Part shown: positions 18,018 to 27,050 of the stretch, piece by piece
How the letters are laid out: each line of letters opens with the position of its first letter
Position numbering within the stretch: the stretch's first letter is position 1
DNA from: Gemmatimonas aurantiaca
GTDB taxonomy: Bacteria; Gemmatimonadota; Gemmatimonadetes; Gemmatimonadales; Gemmatimonadaceae
Length of the DNA stretch: 64,000 bases
NCBI RefSeq assembly: GCF_037190085.1
Contig: NZ_JBBCJO010000014.1
Coordinates: forward strand, 17,366-81,365
Reading direction: 5' to 3'
Notes under the pieces: generated by a model
What the model was told of the DNA's origin: nothing
Databases searched by the model: none
What the model saw: the letters and a program-made list of their open reading frames with translations, nothing else
Translations under genes and position numbers: made by a program

Positions 18018-19082
18018 TTACAATGCCGTCTCCAGGCGGGCCGGCAGGTGGACCAACGCGTTCATGGCAAACCCATTCACCCATCGTGCACGATGGATGA
18101 CATCCCTCGGCAGCAGGATGCTTCGTGTGGATCCGAGCACCCCCATTGCTTCGGCGAACAGGGCGCGAACGAGCATGGCCCCTGCACATCGATGTCGACC
18201 ATCTCCAAAAGCGAATTGACCGGTATCGGGCAGCCGCAGCACGACCCGGTCACCTGCCGCAATCGATATCTCCGCGACCGTCGCCTCGGCCAGTGCCGTC
18301 CTGAAGACTGCCCGCACCGGAGCAGCGGCCTGCAACAGAGTGTCGAGCCCTGGGGGGCCGCCGGTCGTGCTCCGAGGCGGCTCCTGGAGCGCCGTCCATC
18401 GTTGCGTATCGATCCGAAGCAGGAAAAATGCCGCGGCAATCAGTGTCGGCATCGTCTGCGTCAGCGCCACCAATGCCTGAATGGTGAGCCCATCACCCGG
18501 CGCATCCAGGCTTCCGGAAGACTGCAACAGTTGCATCAGCCGGGCCGTGGCGCGCGCTCCGTCGGAAACGTCGCCTTCGGAATCCGGCCGAGCGGCATCG
18601 TCACCAGCAAATGCCGCAGCGATGAATATCGCTCGTGTGAGCGGCTCTGCCCGATCGACGATTCCGGATGGAATCCCGAGCAACGCAGCCGCAACGTCAC
18701 GGCACCACGGACGAATCAGGTCGTCCACGAGATCGATCTCGTCGGTCGCGGAACTGGCACCCACGTAACGCCCGGTGAGTGTCCGCAGTCGATCGGTCAT
18801 CAACGTGCCCAGCTGTCCGACGACCTCCGGATCGGGGCGAAGCACACGCAGCGCGGCCGGAGACATCCACCAATGGTGAGGCTGTACCACGGCATCGACG
18901 GAGGTCGGGTGAGTCTCGGGCCGCATGCCTGGCGTTCCGAAGCGCGCGTCGCGAAGCACGGCCTGGATGTCCGCCGCACGCGTGATCAGCCAGGCCTGAC
19001 GCTGCGGATCGAAGTACGGCGCCCGGTCGATTCCGACTTCATCCATGACGAGCGGCGCGAAACGTGAGCGTGATGGGGCCAC
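18018..19082 (-). CDS. Divergent cytochrome P450-like protein lacking ExxR
   Basis: A 354-residue soluble protein. The heme-ligand loop is clear: FAFGDGRHRCAGA, with Cys299 in the FGxGxHxC position. The N-terminal region (FDPQRQAWLITRAADIQAVLRDARFG) and LIRPWCRDVAAALLGIP also fit bacterial P450s. It is short for the family (usually about 400), and I find neither a K-helix ExxR motif nor the meander before the heme loop: the expected part reads AVFRTALAEATVAEISIAAGDRVVLRLPDTG and runs straight into the Cys loop. GTG 19082 is the start used. It may bind heme without being a normal monooxygenase. No ferredoxin or reductase partner is beside it. Confidence 0.7.
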   Translation of the reverse strand: MAPSRSRFAPLVMDEVGIDRAPYFDPQRQAWLITRAADIQAVLRDARFGTPGMRPETHPTSVDAVVQPHHWWMSPAALRVLRPDPEVVGQLGTLMTDRLRTLTGRYVGASSATDEIDLVDDLIRPWCRDVAAALLGIPSGIVDRAEPLTRAIFIAAAFAGDDAARPDSEGDVSDGARATARLMQLLQSSGSLDAPGDGLTIQALVALTQTMPTLIAAAFFLLRIDTQRWTALQEPPRSTTGGPPGLDTLLQAAAPVRAVFRTALAEATVAEISIAAGDRVVLRLPDTGQFAFGDGRHRCAGAMLVRALFAEAMGVLGSTRSILLPRDVIHRARWVNGFAMNALVHLPARLETAL

Positions 19083-19204
19083 TCTCCAAAGTTACGTCGC
19101 GCCTCCTGCAGGCGCGATGCGGCCGGGAGAAGACCACGTCAAACCCGTCGACACATCTCCCGTGCATTGGCCCGTACCTTGGAATACACGCTCCTTCCAC
19201 AGCA

Positions 19205-20335
19205 TCACAGCGAGAGGCGAAACGTATCCTCGGCCACGACGTTCCCGTTGATCTGGATTTCCACCCGGTGCACGCCGGCATGATACCGACGGGTGGTGAT
19301 GGGTTTGACGGAATGTTTGCGCTGGAGTGTGCGCTCGCCGCGGGCCGGAAGTTCCAGCGTCCAGCCTTTGAACACTTTGGGTGACGTGCTTCCATCAGCC
19401 TTCACGTGATGCACGACATAGTCGATCACCAGCGTCTGTGCGGACTTCGCGGTCGAGGTGAGTTCGAGCGTGAGAGTGAGTGCGTCGCCGAGTACGATGC
19501 GGCGCGGCTTCACGTGGAATGTCGCCCGTCCGAGGAACGGCGCACCAAGCCCCCAGGCCTGGAGTGTACGCCGGTCGCCCTTCTTGATGAGCGTACGGCT
19601 CGCGTGGCGGAGCAGTGCCCGGCGTTCCGCCGATGCCTCCGGGAGATGCCGTTCCACCCAGTGGGCCACCAGGGCCGGATGATCCTTGGCAATGTCGTTG
19701 AGATGATTGGCCACACTGCGCCGGACGTACTCACTCGGATCGTCCAGCAGTGCCTCCAGCAGGGGCCACGAAGGCGACGGATCGGTGATGAGCGTCTTGA
19801 GCTGCAATCCCCACGGGAGCCGCGGCCGTGTCCCCTCGCTCACCAGCCGGCGCACATGCTCACTGGGATCCTTCGTCCAGCCTGTCAGCGTGTCGTATAC
19901 CAGACGGGGATGCGCGACGATGAGGGGACGAATCGCGAATTCCGCGGTGAATCGCTGCGTCAGGGCATGCAGGAACCGCAGCGCACGCTCCGGATGATGC
20001 ACCCCGCGGCGGGCCGCGTATTCCCCCACGGACCAGAGAAACCACCCACTCAGGCCATTTTCCGCCAGATGCATGACCGGCCCATCCTCCCGCACACCGA
20101 CAGGCGCCATTGCCCGTTCCAGAAGCGTGGCTGCGTCATCGAACTCCGCCGGCAGCGACGCGTCCAGCGCGTCGGCGACACACATCGCACGGGCTTTGAG
20201 CTCCAGGGCATCCAATTGTGGAACCACGCGTGCAATGAAGGGTTTGGCTTTGAAGCGTGCGTCGACCTGTTCGAGGTGTTTCGCCGCGTCGCGCACCAGT
20301 GCCGCGTTGATGAGATGCTTGAAGGGTTCCGCCAT
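19205..20335 (-). CDS. alkC: DNA alkylation repair glycosylase, AlkC type
   Basis: AlkC-type HEAT-like DNA glycosylase, 376 residues, expected to excise N3-methyladenine-type lesions. The start MAEPFKHLINAALVRDAAKHL is characteristic of the family. HEAT-like helical repeats fill about 1-250 (for example PSEHVRRLVSEGTRPRLPWG and DDPSEYVRRSVANHLNDIAKDHP). A C-terminal Ig-like domain (about 265-375, FHVKPRRIVLGDALTLTLEL to the end) distinguishes AlkC from AlkD. ATG 20335 is preferred over upstream in-frame starts because it gives the family N-terminus; no clear ribosome-binding site supports either. No ada or other repair genes are adjacent. Confidence 0.85.
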   Translation of the reverse strand: MAEPFKHLINAALVRDAAKHLEQVDARFKAKPFIARVVPQLDALELKARAMCVADALDASLPAEFDDAATLLERAMAPVGVREDGPVMHLAENGLSGWFLWSVGEYAARRGVHHPERALRFLHALTQRFTAEFAIRPLIVAHPRLVYDTLTGWTKDPSEHVRRLVSEGTRPRLPWGLQLKTLITDPSPSWPLLEALLDDPSEYVRRSVANHLNDIAKDHPALVAHWVERHLPEASAERRALLRHASRTLIKKGDRRTLQAWGLGAPFLGRATFHVKPRRIVLGDALTLTLELTSTAKSAQTLVIDYVVHHVKADGSTSPKVFKGWTLELPARGERTLQRKHSVKPITTRRYHAGVHRVEIQINGNVVAEDTFRLSL

Positions 20336-20464
20336 GAGGAGAATCTGCATGGTGTGCCGGCAACCGGACACCGGCCCGGCGTGTCACATCGGGCCTCCCG
20401 GTCGTACCGCGTCCCGTGCACCTTTCATCGACAGCCCCGGACGTCCCGCTCAGGAGCCATCATC

Positions 20465-20962
20465 ATGTTTCGTCCCAGTCCCATGCTTCCAGTCATGTTC
20501 GCCGTCACCTTGCTGGCAGCGGTGCCGTCCGTCGGCATGGCGCAGGGGCCGGGCAATGCGCGTGGCGCGGCCCGGGCAACGACGAAGGGCGGCACGGCAC
20601 AGGCCCCCAAAAACACGAAGAACACCGATGTGACCACGCTGCTCGGTGCCTGGTCGGGGACCGCCACCATTCCCCTCGGCGACAGCACGATCGTCGTGCC
20701 GGTGACGTACAATTTTGCGCAGACCAATGGCGTCCTGGCGGGCGTTGCGATGGTCCCCGGACAGGGCTCCGGTCCCATCGGCAAAGTCGTGAAAGACGGC
20801 GACCGTATCCGTTTCGTGGTCACCGCGCCCGAGAATCGCCTGCTGGAACACGAGGGCACGCTTTCCGCATCGCGTGTCATCGAAGGCATGGTGAATCTCG
20901 ACAACAAGCCCATCGCCAGGTTCCGCATCACGCCCGCAAAACCCGGCACGGCTCCGCGATGA
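20465..20962 (+). CDS. Small exported protein of unknown function
   Basis: A 165-residue protein with a signal peptide (LPVMFAVTLLAAVPSVGMAQ, about 8-27). A low-complexity A/G/R/K/T linker follows, then a compact beta domain of about 110 residues (LLGAWSGTATIPLGDSTIVVPVTYNFAQ ... GSGPIGKVVKDGDRIRFVV). The pattern of antiparallel strands is lipocalin-like in look, but no family is recognised. AGGAG at 20452-20456 lies 8 nt before ATG 20465 and fixes this start. It is divergent from alkC and converges with the PqiA-like gene. Confidence 0.7.
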   Translation: MFRPSPMLPVMFAVTLLAAVPSVGMAQGPGNARGAARATTKGGTAQAPKNTKNTDVTTLLGAWSGTATIPLGDSTIVVPVTYNFAQTNGVLAGVAMVPGQGSGPIGKVVKDGDRIRFVVTAPENRLLEHEGTLSASRVIEGMVNLDNKPIARFRITPAKPGTAPR

Positions 20963-20967
20963 ATGCC

Positions 20968-20995
20968 GCGCCGGCCTAGGCTCCGGTGCCGGCGC
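20968..20995. terminator. GC hairpin between convergent genes
   Basis: GCGCCGGC (20968-20975) pairs with GCCGGCGC (20988-20995) over a 12-nt loop. It spans the stop of the convergent PqiA-like gene. No T-run follows, so it would be a weak or Rho-assisted terminator. Confidence 0.3.
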
Positions 20996-21503
20996 GCGAT
21001 TCCATCCGCGGTTCGGTCGGTCGATCCATCTGCAGGAGTTGAAACGCGGCATTGGACACGAGACAGTAGGCCGCGAAGCAGTAGAAGCCGACACCGGCAA
21101 CCGCGGACAGGTTGGCCGTCCCTTTGGCCACCAGCAGCGCAATCAGCATGCCCACCGCGAACACGTCGGCCATCGACCACTTGCTGATGGCCCGCACGAA
21201 CACAAAGAGCCGGTAGGACCAGGCCGATCTGCGCAGAGCGACGATGGGAACCAGCAGCGCGGCCTTGGTGAGCGGCACCAGTATGCTGAAGAGCAGAATG
21301 AGGCCGGCGACAAAATGATTGCCGGTGTCGTTCAGACTGCGGATGGCACCGACCACGCTGCGGGTTTCGTTCGTCAGCTCGCGGGTGACACCGAACAGTT
21401 CCATCGTGGCCTTGATGGTCAGGACCGGTTCCACGAGCCCGGGCCACAACAACGCCAGGGAGATCAGCGAAAGCAACAACGCGAGGCGATTGCGGTTGGT
21501 CAT
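20976..21503 (-). CDS. PqiA-like integral membrane protein
   Basis: A 175-residue membrane protein with about four hydrophobic helices. The segment RAISKWSMADVFAVGMLIALL (about 106-126) matches the conserved PqiA signature region (W-x-M-x-D-V-F). PqiA proteins work with MCE proteins in envelope lipid transport in Proteobacteria. Here it is a single PqiA unit rather than the usual two, and no PqiB/MCE gene is adjacent. The region between the first two helices (about 30-55) is predicted to lie outside the membrane. It is divergent from the MoxR operon with 173 bp between starts. Confidence 0.7.
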   Translation of the reverse strand: MTNRNRLALLLSLISLALLWPGLVEPVLTIKATMELFGVTRELTNETRSVVGAIRSLNDTGNHFVAGLILLFSILVPLTKAALLVPIVALRRSAWSYRLFVFVRAISKWSMADVFAVGMLIALLVAKGTANLSAVAGVGFYCFAAYCLVSNAAFQLLQMDRPTEPRMESRAGTGA

Positions 21504-21676
21504 GTCCCGACGTTACCACCGGGAGCGCCGCTCTTCCAGCACATCGTGCCGGTTCGAGGGCTGCTCTGTGCCTGCTCCGTGTCGTTCGGGGAGGACTGTC
21601 GCCTCAACAGTCGTTTCGTCACCGACGTATCTTCCGGCATCTCGTCCCTCAGCATCGCCGACGCCATGTTGGAGCC

Positions 21677-22663
21677 ATGACTTCACCCGACGCGCCCTTC
21701 CAATCCGCCGTGGCCCTCGCCAACCGTCTCGATCAGGAGATCGGGCGGGTCATCATCGGGCAGCGACAGGTCCGGCGGGAGGTGCTGATATGCCTGTTGG
21801 CGGGCGGACATTGTCTGCTGCGAGGGGTGCCGGGGTTGGCCAAGACCCTGCTGATCAAGACGCTGGCCGATGCGGTGCATCTGCGGTTCAGCCGGATTCA
21901 GTTCACCCCCGATCTCATGCCCTCCGATATCCTCGGCACGGAGGTCATCGAGGAGGACCCTACCACGGGCAAACGACAGGTGCGGTTCATTCCGGGACCG
22001 GTGTTCGCCAACGTGATTCTCGCCGACGAGATCAATCGCACACCACCACGCACCCAATCGGCGCTGCTGGAAGCGATGCAGGAATACCAGGTCACGGTGG
22101 GTGGTGTGCGCCACGCGCTCGAGCGCCCGCTGTTCGTGCTGGCCACCGAAAATCCCATCGAACAGGAAGGCACGCATCCGCTGCCCGAAGCGCAGCTCGA
22201 TCGGTTCATGTTCAACGTGGTGATCGACTACCCCGATCCCGACGACGAACGACGCATCCTCGCCGATACCACCGTCGACAGCAGTGCGCAAGTGACGCCG
22301 GTGGCCACCGGCGCCGAACTGGAGGCCGCCCGGCATCTCGTCCGCTCCATGCCCGCGGCGTCGAATGTGGTGGACTACGCGCTCCGGCTCATTCGCGCCA
22401 CACGACCGGCGGATGCCACGTGCCCGGCGGACGTGCGGGAGTGGGTGCGCTGGGGAGCCGGTCCCCGCGCCGGCCAGGCGCTGCTGCTCGGAGCGAAGGC
22501 CACGGCATTGCTCGACGGACGGACCGTTCCGTCTCCGGATGATGTGGCACGGGTGGCGCTGCCGGTGCTGCGCCACCGTCTGCTGGTCAACTTCCGGGCC
22601 GAAGCCGAAGGCGTGTCCGTCGATAGGGTGATCGGCCTGCTGTTGAACGCCATACGCGCCTGA
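21677..22663 (+). CDS. MoxR-family AAA+ ATPase
   Basis: Chaperone-like AAA+ ATPase, 328 residues. Walker A is GVPGLAKT (50-57), Walker B ILADEINR (D117-E118), and sensor 1 is FVLATENPIEQEGTHPLPEAQLDRF, all standard for MoxR. MoxR ATPases activate or insert cofactors into partner complexes, usually with a VWA/DUF58 protein. Here the DUF58 gene follows after 12 bp, and three membrane-protein genes overlap in turn. GGAG just upstream of ATG 21677 supports the start. It heads a five-gene operon reaching 28930. Confidence 0.93.
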   Translation: MTSPDAPFQSAVALANRLDQEIGRVIIGQRQVRREVLICLLAGGHCLLRGVPGLAKTLLIKTLADAVHLRFSRIQFTPDLMPSDILGTEVIEEDPTTGKRQVRFIPGPVFANVILADEINRTPPRTQSALLEAMQEYQVTVGGVRHALERPLFVLATENPIEQEGTHPLPEAQLDRFMFNVVIDYPDPDDERRILADTTVDSSAQVTPVATGAELEAARHLVRSMPAASNVVDYALRLIRATRPADATCPADVREWVRWGAGPRAGQALLLGAKATALLDGRTVPSPDDVARVALPVLRHRLLVNFRAEAEGVSVDRVIGLLLNAIRA

Positions 22664-22675
22664 GACAGGGAGCGC

Positions 22676-23569
22676 ATGCCTGCGCCATCGACCGGGAGTC
22701 TCTCCCCCACACTCGTGACGGCCATCGAGGATCTCGAACTCGCGGCGCGTGTGGTCGTGGAAGGGCTGCGGGTGGGTGGTCATCGCAGTCCGTTTCACGG
22801 AACGGGCGCGGAGTTTCACCAGCACCGTCCCTACCGACCCGGCGATGATCTCAAGCATCTCGACTGGAAGGTGTACGCGCGCAGCAATCGCCTCTACACC
22901 CGTCAGTTCAGAGAGACCACCAATGTCGGCGTGATGCTGGTGCTCGATACCAGCGGATCGATGGACTATCCGCCGGGCGCGGCTCATTCGAAGTTGCGTT
23001 ACGCCATCCTTCTCGCCGCGGCGCTGGCCCATCTCGCGGTGCAACAGGGTAATGCCGTGGGACTTATGACGATGTCCGGTGCGACGATGGCCTATCTTCC
23101 GGCCCGCAGTGGCCGGGTGCACCTGCGGGCGCTGCTGGCCCGCCTGGATGGTCTGACGGCAACCGGTGTGGGGGACCCACCCATGGCCATCGGCCGCGCC
23201 GCGGAATTGCTGCAGCGTCGCGGGTTGGTGATGGTGCTCTCCGACTTCTACGATCGGGAGGCGGAGACACAGCGTGAACTGCGCCATGTGGTGCAACGTG
23301 GCCACGATGCCGCCATGCTGCAGATGACGGCCCCCGACGAGCTCCGCCTGCCGTTCACGGAGCAGGTGGAAGTGCGCGATCTCGAGACGGGCCAGCGACA
23401 ACTTCTCGATCCGGCGACGGGAGCCGTTGTCTATCATCGCGAATACGAGGCATTCCTCACCCACTGGCGTCGATTTGCCCAGCAGGAAGGCATCGACTAC
23501 GGGCAGTTCGATTGCAGCGAACCGCCGGAACGCACCTTGCGGGACTATCTGCTGCGTCGCACCACCTGA
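22676..23569 (+). CDS. DUF58 / VWA-like domain protein
   Basis: Partner protein of MoxR, 297 residues. The DUF58 signature YRPGDDLKHLDWKVYARS lies at about 53-70, followed by a VWA-like fold with an intact MIDAS start DTSGS (91-95), so it can be expected to bind a metal ion and a protein ligand. No membrane helix is seen. A GGGAG ribosome-binding site precedes ATG 22676. Its TGA overlaps the ATG of the next gene (TGATG). Confidence 0.9.
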   Translation: MPAPSTGSLSPTLVTAIEDLELAARVVVEGLRVGGHRSPFHGTGAEFHQHRPYRPGDDLKHLDWKVYARSNRLYTRQFRETTNVGVMLVLDTSGSMDYPPGAAHSKLRYAILLAAALAHLAVQQGNAVGLMTMSGATMAYLPARSGRVHLRALLARLDGLTATGVGDPPMAIGRAAELLQRRGLVMVLSDFYDREAETQRELRHVVQRGHDAAMLQMTAPDELRLPFTEQVEVRDLETGQRQLLDPATGAVVYHREYEAFLTHWRRFAQQEGIDYGQFDCSEPPERTLRDYLLRRTT

Positions 23570-24837
23570 TGCAGTGGCTCAACCCCTGGGCATGGACCGG
23601 CCTCGTCCTGCTCGCCGTACCGATCGTGGTGCATCTGTTCAGCAGGAAGCCGCCACGGGTATTCGATTTTCCGTCGTTGCGGTTCATCCAGCCCTCGGCG
23701 CTGCGCCCCACGCGCCGTTCGTCATTGCACGACATCCCGCTGCTGCTGGTACGTCTGGCCATTCTTGGCGCTGCGGTGATGGCACTCGCCCAGCCGTTCC
23801 GGCACGCACCGGATCGTTCCGATGGGACATCAGGGACACCGGTCACCGGCGCACGTGGCGCGCCCGGGGCCGCGGCGTCGATGGCCATTGTCGTGGAACG
23901 CCCGATGTCGGCCACTGCGGATCAGTCGGATCAGCGTGTCCGCATCACAGGCGACACGCTGCACCTGACCGCCGATGACGCCTCGGGCACCACACTGCGG
24001 TCGAACATCACGCGGGCCGTGGCATGGCTCCGCGCACGTCCCGCCCCCCGCACGTTGATCGTACGGTCGACGTTTGCCCGCAGTGTCCTGGATTCGGGTG
24101 ATGTGGCCATGCTGCCCAGCGACGTGCAGGTCGTGCTCGACCCGTTGCCGGTTGCCGCGGATTCCTCGAAGCAAGCCCTCGCATCGCGGGATCGTTCCGT
24201 GCTTTCCACGATCGCACGGGACACGATCGAATGGATCACCACACTCGATCCATCGACGGCCGATGCGGTCGTGCGCACCGTTCACGCCCTGGGTGGAGCC
24301 GTGGTCCGTGTGACGGCACGACCGGCCAGTGCGACGAGCGAATCGGGCATGCAGGTCTCGGCGTCCCTGCCTCGCCTGCTCGCCGCAGCGGATGATCCGA
24401 CCCTGCGCGTGCTGGCCCTCACACCGCCTGCGCGGTGGCAGTTCCATCCTGCGGACACCACAGCGGGGCAGGAGAAAAACCGACGCCTTCCCCTGCTCTT
24501 CGATGCAGCGGGCGCGGTGGCCCTTTCCGGAACTTTCAGCGACGCCCGTCCCGCGTTGATATCGCATCCACCCGAGCAGCCCACACTGGCGGCGGCAGCC
24601 TTGCTCGCGCTGTCGGACAACACGGCCATTCACATGCGTCGTATGCCGCCGGCCATCGACACCGAATACCGGACGGCCGCGAGCCTGCGGCAATGGCAAC
24701 GGTTGCCATCGGCCAGTCCCATCGGCGTCGGTGCAATGACCGATATCCACACGGTGCCGACGTTCGCGCGCTGGGGCTGGCTGCTCGTGTTCGCGCTGGT
24801 CGGCTTCGAATGGATCCTTCGACGGCGGGCGACGTGA
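23569..24837 (+). CDS. BatA-like membrane protein
   Basis: A 422-residue protein that opens with the Bat/aerotolerance N-terminal domain: FLNPWAWTG-like start (MQWLNPWAWTGLVLLAVP), first helix, then HLFSRKPPRVFDFPSLRFI and a second helix (LLLVRLAILGAAVMALAQP). The middle is a poorly conserved extracytoplasmic region of about 320 residues in which the usual VWA domain of BatA is not recognisable. A last helix closes the protein (WGWLLVFALVGFEWIL). Start ATG 23569 overlaps the DUF58 stop. Such proteins act with MoxR in envelope stress responses; the exact role is not known. Confidence 0.8.
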   Translation: MQWLNPWAWTGLVLLAVPIVVHLFSRKPPRVFDFPSLRFIQPSALRPTRRSSLHDIPLLLVRLAILGAAVMALAQPFRHAPDRSDGTSGTPVTGARGAPGAAASMAIVVERPMSATADQSDQRVRITGDTLHLTADDASGTTLRSNITRAVAWLRARPAPRTLIVRSTFARSVLDSGDVAMLPSDVQVVLDPLPVAADSSKQALASRDRSVLSTIARDTIEWITTLDPSTADAVVRTVHALGGAVVRVTARPASATSESGMQVSASLPRLLAAADDPTLRVLALTPPARWQFHPADTTAGQEKNRRLPLLFDAAGAVALSGTFSDARPALISHPPEQPTLAAAALLALSDNTAIHMRRMPPAIDTEYRTAASLRQWQRLPSASPIGVGAMTDIHTVPTFARWGWLLVFALVGFEWILRRRAT

Positions 24838-27050
24838 CCACCGACGTGACTGTCGACATGACCACGGACACGCAGCGTCTTTCCGTCAGACGATTGCGGG
24901 ACGCGGTCACGGTCCGTCGGGCATGGTTCACGACCGGATTCGGTGCGGCCATCGGTCTCGATATCGCCGCCCTCTGGCAACTGCGACATCTGTGGATCAC
25001 ATCGCCGGATATCCATGCGCTGTCACGGTTCGCCCATGTGGCGCTGGCTCTCGGTCATGCCCTGCTGTTCGCCGCTGCCGGCGCGCTCACGGGATACGGG
25101 TTGTTCCGGATGCGCCGGACAGCGGCAATGGCCAACGCCGATCTCGAACAACTCGTACCGCACTCGCACAACCTGTTGTTCACCGCACTCGAAGCCGACG
25201 ATACCGGCTCCGCCGATCCAGCGACGGTGCAGTTGGCCACGGCGCGGTCCGCCATGTGGTATCGTGCCGCTCGACTTGCCGCATCGATCGATATTCCCGC
25301 GCTGCTGCCCTCGACGGGCGCGAGGCGCGCACTCGTCACTGCAGTCGTGTTGTGGGCAATGGCCACCGTGGCCTCGATGGTGATACCGTCGGGAGCAGCC
25401 GATCGCAGTATCCGGCGGGCCGTCGCCAATGTCACCGGCACACGCGCCATCTCGCGCATCGATGTCGTGGTGACTCCACCTGCCTACACCGGCCGTTCCG
25501 CACAGGACGTCCGCCAGCCCACACACATCGAAGCGCTGGAAGGCAGCACGCTGACGTTCAGGGTGGCCTCCACCGCAGACACGCTGCACGTGACCACCGA
25601 CAGTGGCGAGGTGAAAATCCCCCGTCCCGAACACGGCGACTTCCAGTGGCGCACGACCATACGTCACGACGGGTTCGCGGCATTCGCGACCACGAGTGAA
25701 GGTGAGCCTCGGCTGATCGCGATCGGCATGCAATCGGATGCTCCACCGGGCGTGCGCATCACCTCGCCGGCCCGTGATCTCGTCGTCGACAGCACGCGCC
25801 ACACACTCGCCATTGCGGTGGAAGCGGGAGACGACATCGGCCTGCGGTCACTGTCGCTGCACTACACGAAGGTATCCGGCTCCGGTGAACGGTTCACGTT
25901 CGTCGAGGGGCAGATTCCCGTGCGCGTCACGCGATCGTCCGGCACGGCCTGGCACGCGACGGCCACGCTGCGACTGGACTCGCTGCTCACCGAACCGGGA
26001 GACCTGGTCGTGTACCGCGCCCGCGTCACCGATGCACGTCCGGGAGCCGATGCCACGGAATCGGACGCCTTCATCGCGGAACGCGCCGCCGCTGGCGGCA
26101 TCGCGGCCGCGGGGTTCGCCCTCGATCCCGATGAAGACCGCTATGCGGTAAGTCAGCAGATGGTGATCCTCAAAACGGAGCGACTCATCGCATCGCGGAA
26201 AGCCCTCTCGCCGTCGCAGATCGCGGAACAGGCACTGCAACTCGCCACCGAACAGCGTCGGGTGCGCGCCGAATTCGTGTTCATGACGGGTGGGGAGTTC
26301 GAACAGGCCGTCGTGGCGGATGAAGAGGGTGTCGCCGATCTCGACGAGACCCACGAAGCGGAAAGTGAAGCCGACCTCGCCGCCGGACGCATGGTGAACC
26401 GCGGGCGCACGGCGCTGCTGACGGCCATTCGAGCGATGGGGCGCGCTTCGCTGGCCCTGGGCGAACAGGATCTCACCACCGCGCTCCGGCATGAGCGCAC
26501 CGCCCTGACCAATCTGCAGGAGGCCTTTGCCCGTCAGCGCTTTCTCATGCGGGCGCTCACGCAGCGCGAGCAACTCGATTTCACACGTCGACTCACGGGT
26601 CCATTGGACAGCATTGCCCGCGCACCGCGCGCCACACCGGTGGGCAGTGTCGACACACAGCGTGTGGAGTTGCGGCGCGTCCTCGATGCGCTCGTGGCAC
26701 ACGCCCATCCGGCATCGCCGACGGCATCGCCGAACACGGCGTCCGATCGTCCGCCCACGCTTTCCGCGTTGGCCTTACGTGTCCTGCAACTCGCTCCCGG
26801 TGATGCCCGCGCACAGCGCGTCGCCAGCTGGTTGCAGAGCGCCGGCAAGGGAAGAGAAACGGAATCGAACCCGTCACGCGACGGCCGCGCCGCGCTGGAC
26901 TCCGCATCACTGACACTTTCCACCTGGCTCGGCACGCTGACACCCGGCAGCGATGCCGGTGTCGGTGAACGGGCTTCCGACATCCCTGCCCTCCGACGGC
27001 AGTTGCAATCGGAGGCCAGGGGACGGGGCGGCAAGGTGACCCCCCGATGA
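24834..27050 (+). CDS. Large membrane protein of the MoxR operon (DUF4175-like)
   Basis: About 738 residues. Two hydrophobic segments near residues 32-50 and 62-88 are followed by a third near 180-200 (RRALVTAVVLWAMATVASMVIP). Ig-like strands follow (for example DVVVTPPAYTGRSAQDV), then a long helical C-terminal half with charged, coiled-coil-like stretches (SPSQIAEQALQLATEQRRVRAEF). This layout resembles DUF4175 proteins found behind MoxR/DUF58 genes. The GTG at 24834 overlaps the previous stop (GTGA); GTG 24846 or ATG 24858 in the same frame are alternatives. The stop overlaps the next start by 4 nt. Function unknown. Confidence 0.72.
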   Translation: MTTDVTVDMTTDTQRLSVRRLRDAVTVRRAWFTTGFGAAIGLDIAALWQLRHLWITSPDIHALSRFAHVALALGHALLFAAAGALTGYGLFRMRRTAAMANADLEQLVPHSHNLLFTALEADDTGSADPATVQLATARSAMWYRAARLAASIDIPALLPSTGARRALVTAVVLWAMATVASMVIPSGAADRSIRRAVANVTGTRAISRIDVVVTPPAYTGRSAQDVRQPTHIEALEGSTLTFRVASTADTLHVTTDSGEVKIPRPEHGDFQWRTTIRHDGFAAFATTSEGEPRLIAIGMQSDAPPGVRITSPARDLVVDSTRHTLAIAVEAGDDIGLRSLSLHYTKVSGSGERFTFVEGQIPVRVTRSSGTAWHATATLRLDSLLTEPGDLVVYRARVTDARPGADATESDAFIAERAAAGGIAAAGFALDPDEDRYAVSQQMVILKTERLIASRKALSPSQIAEQALQLATEQRRVRAEFVFMTGGEFEQAVVADEEGVADLDETHEAESEADLAAGRMVNRGRTALLTAIRAMGRASLALGEQDLTTALRHERTALTNLQEAFARQRFLMRALTQREQLDFTRRLTGPLDSIARAPRATPVGSVDTQRVELRRVLDALVAHAHPASPTASPNTASDRPPTLSALALRVLQLAPGDARAQRVASWLQSAGKGRETESNPSRDGRAALDSASLTLSTWLGTLTPGSDAGVGERASDIPALRRQLQSEARGRGGKVTPR

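Noticed and set aside
21683..23464. Minus-strand frame of 593 codons over the MoxR and DUF58 genes
   Set aside because: Antisense shadow of two clearly conserved genes.
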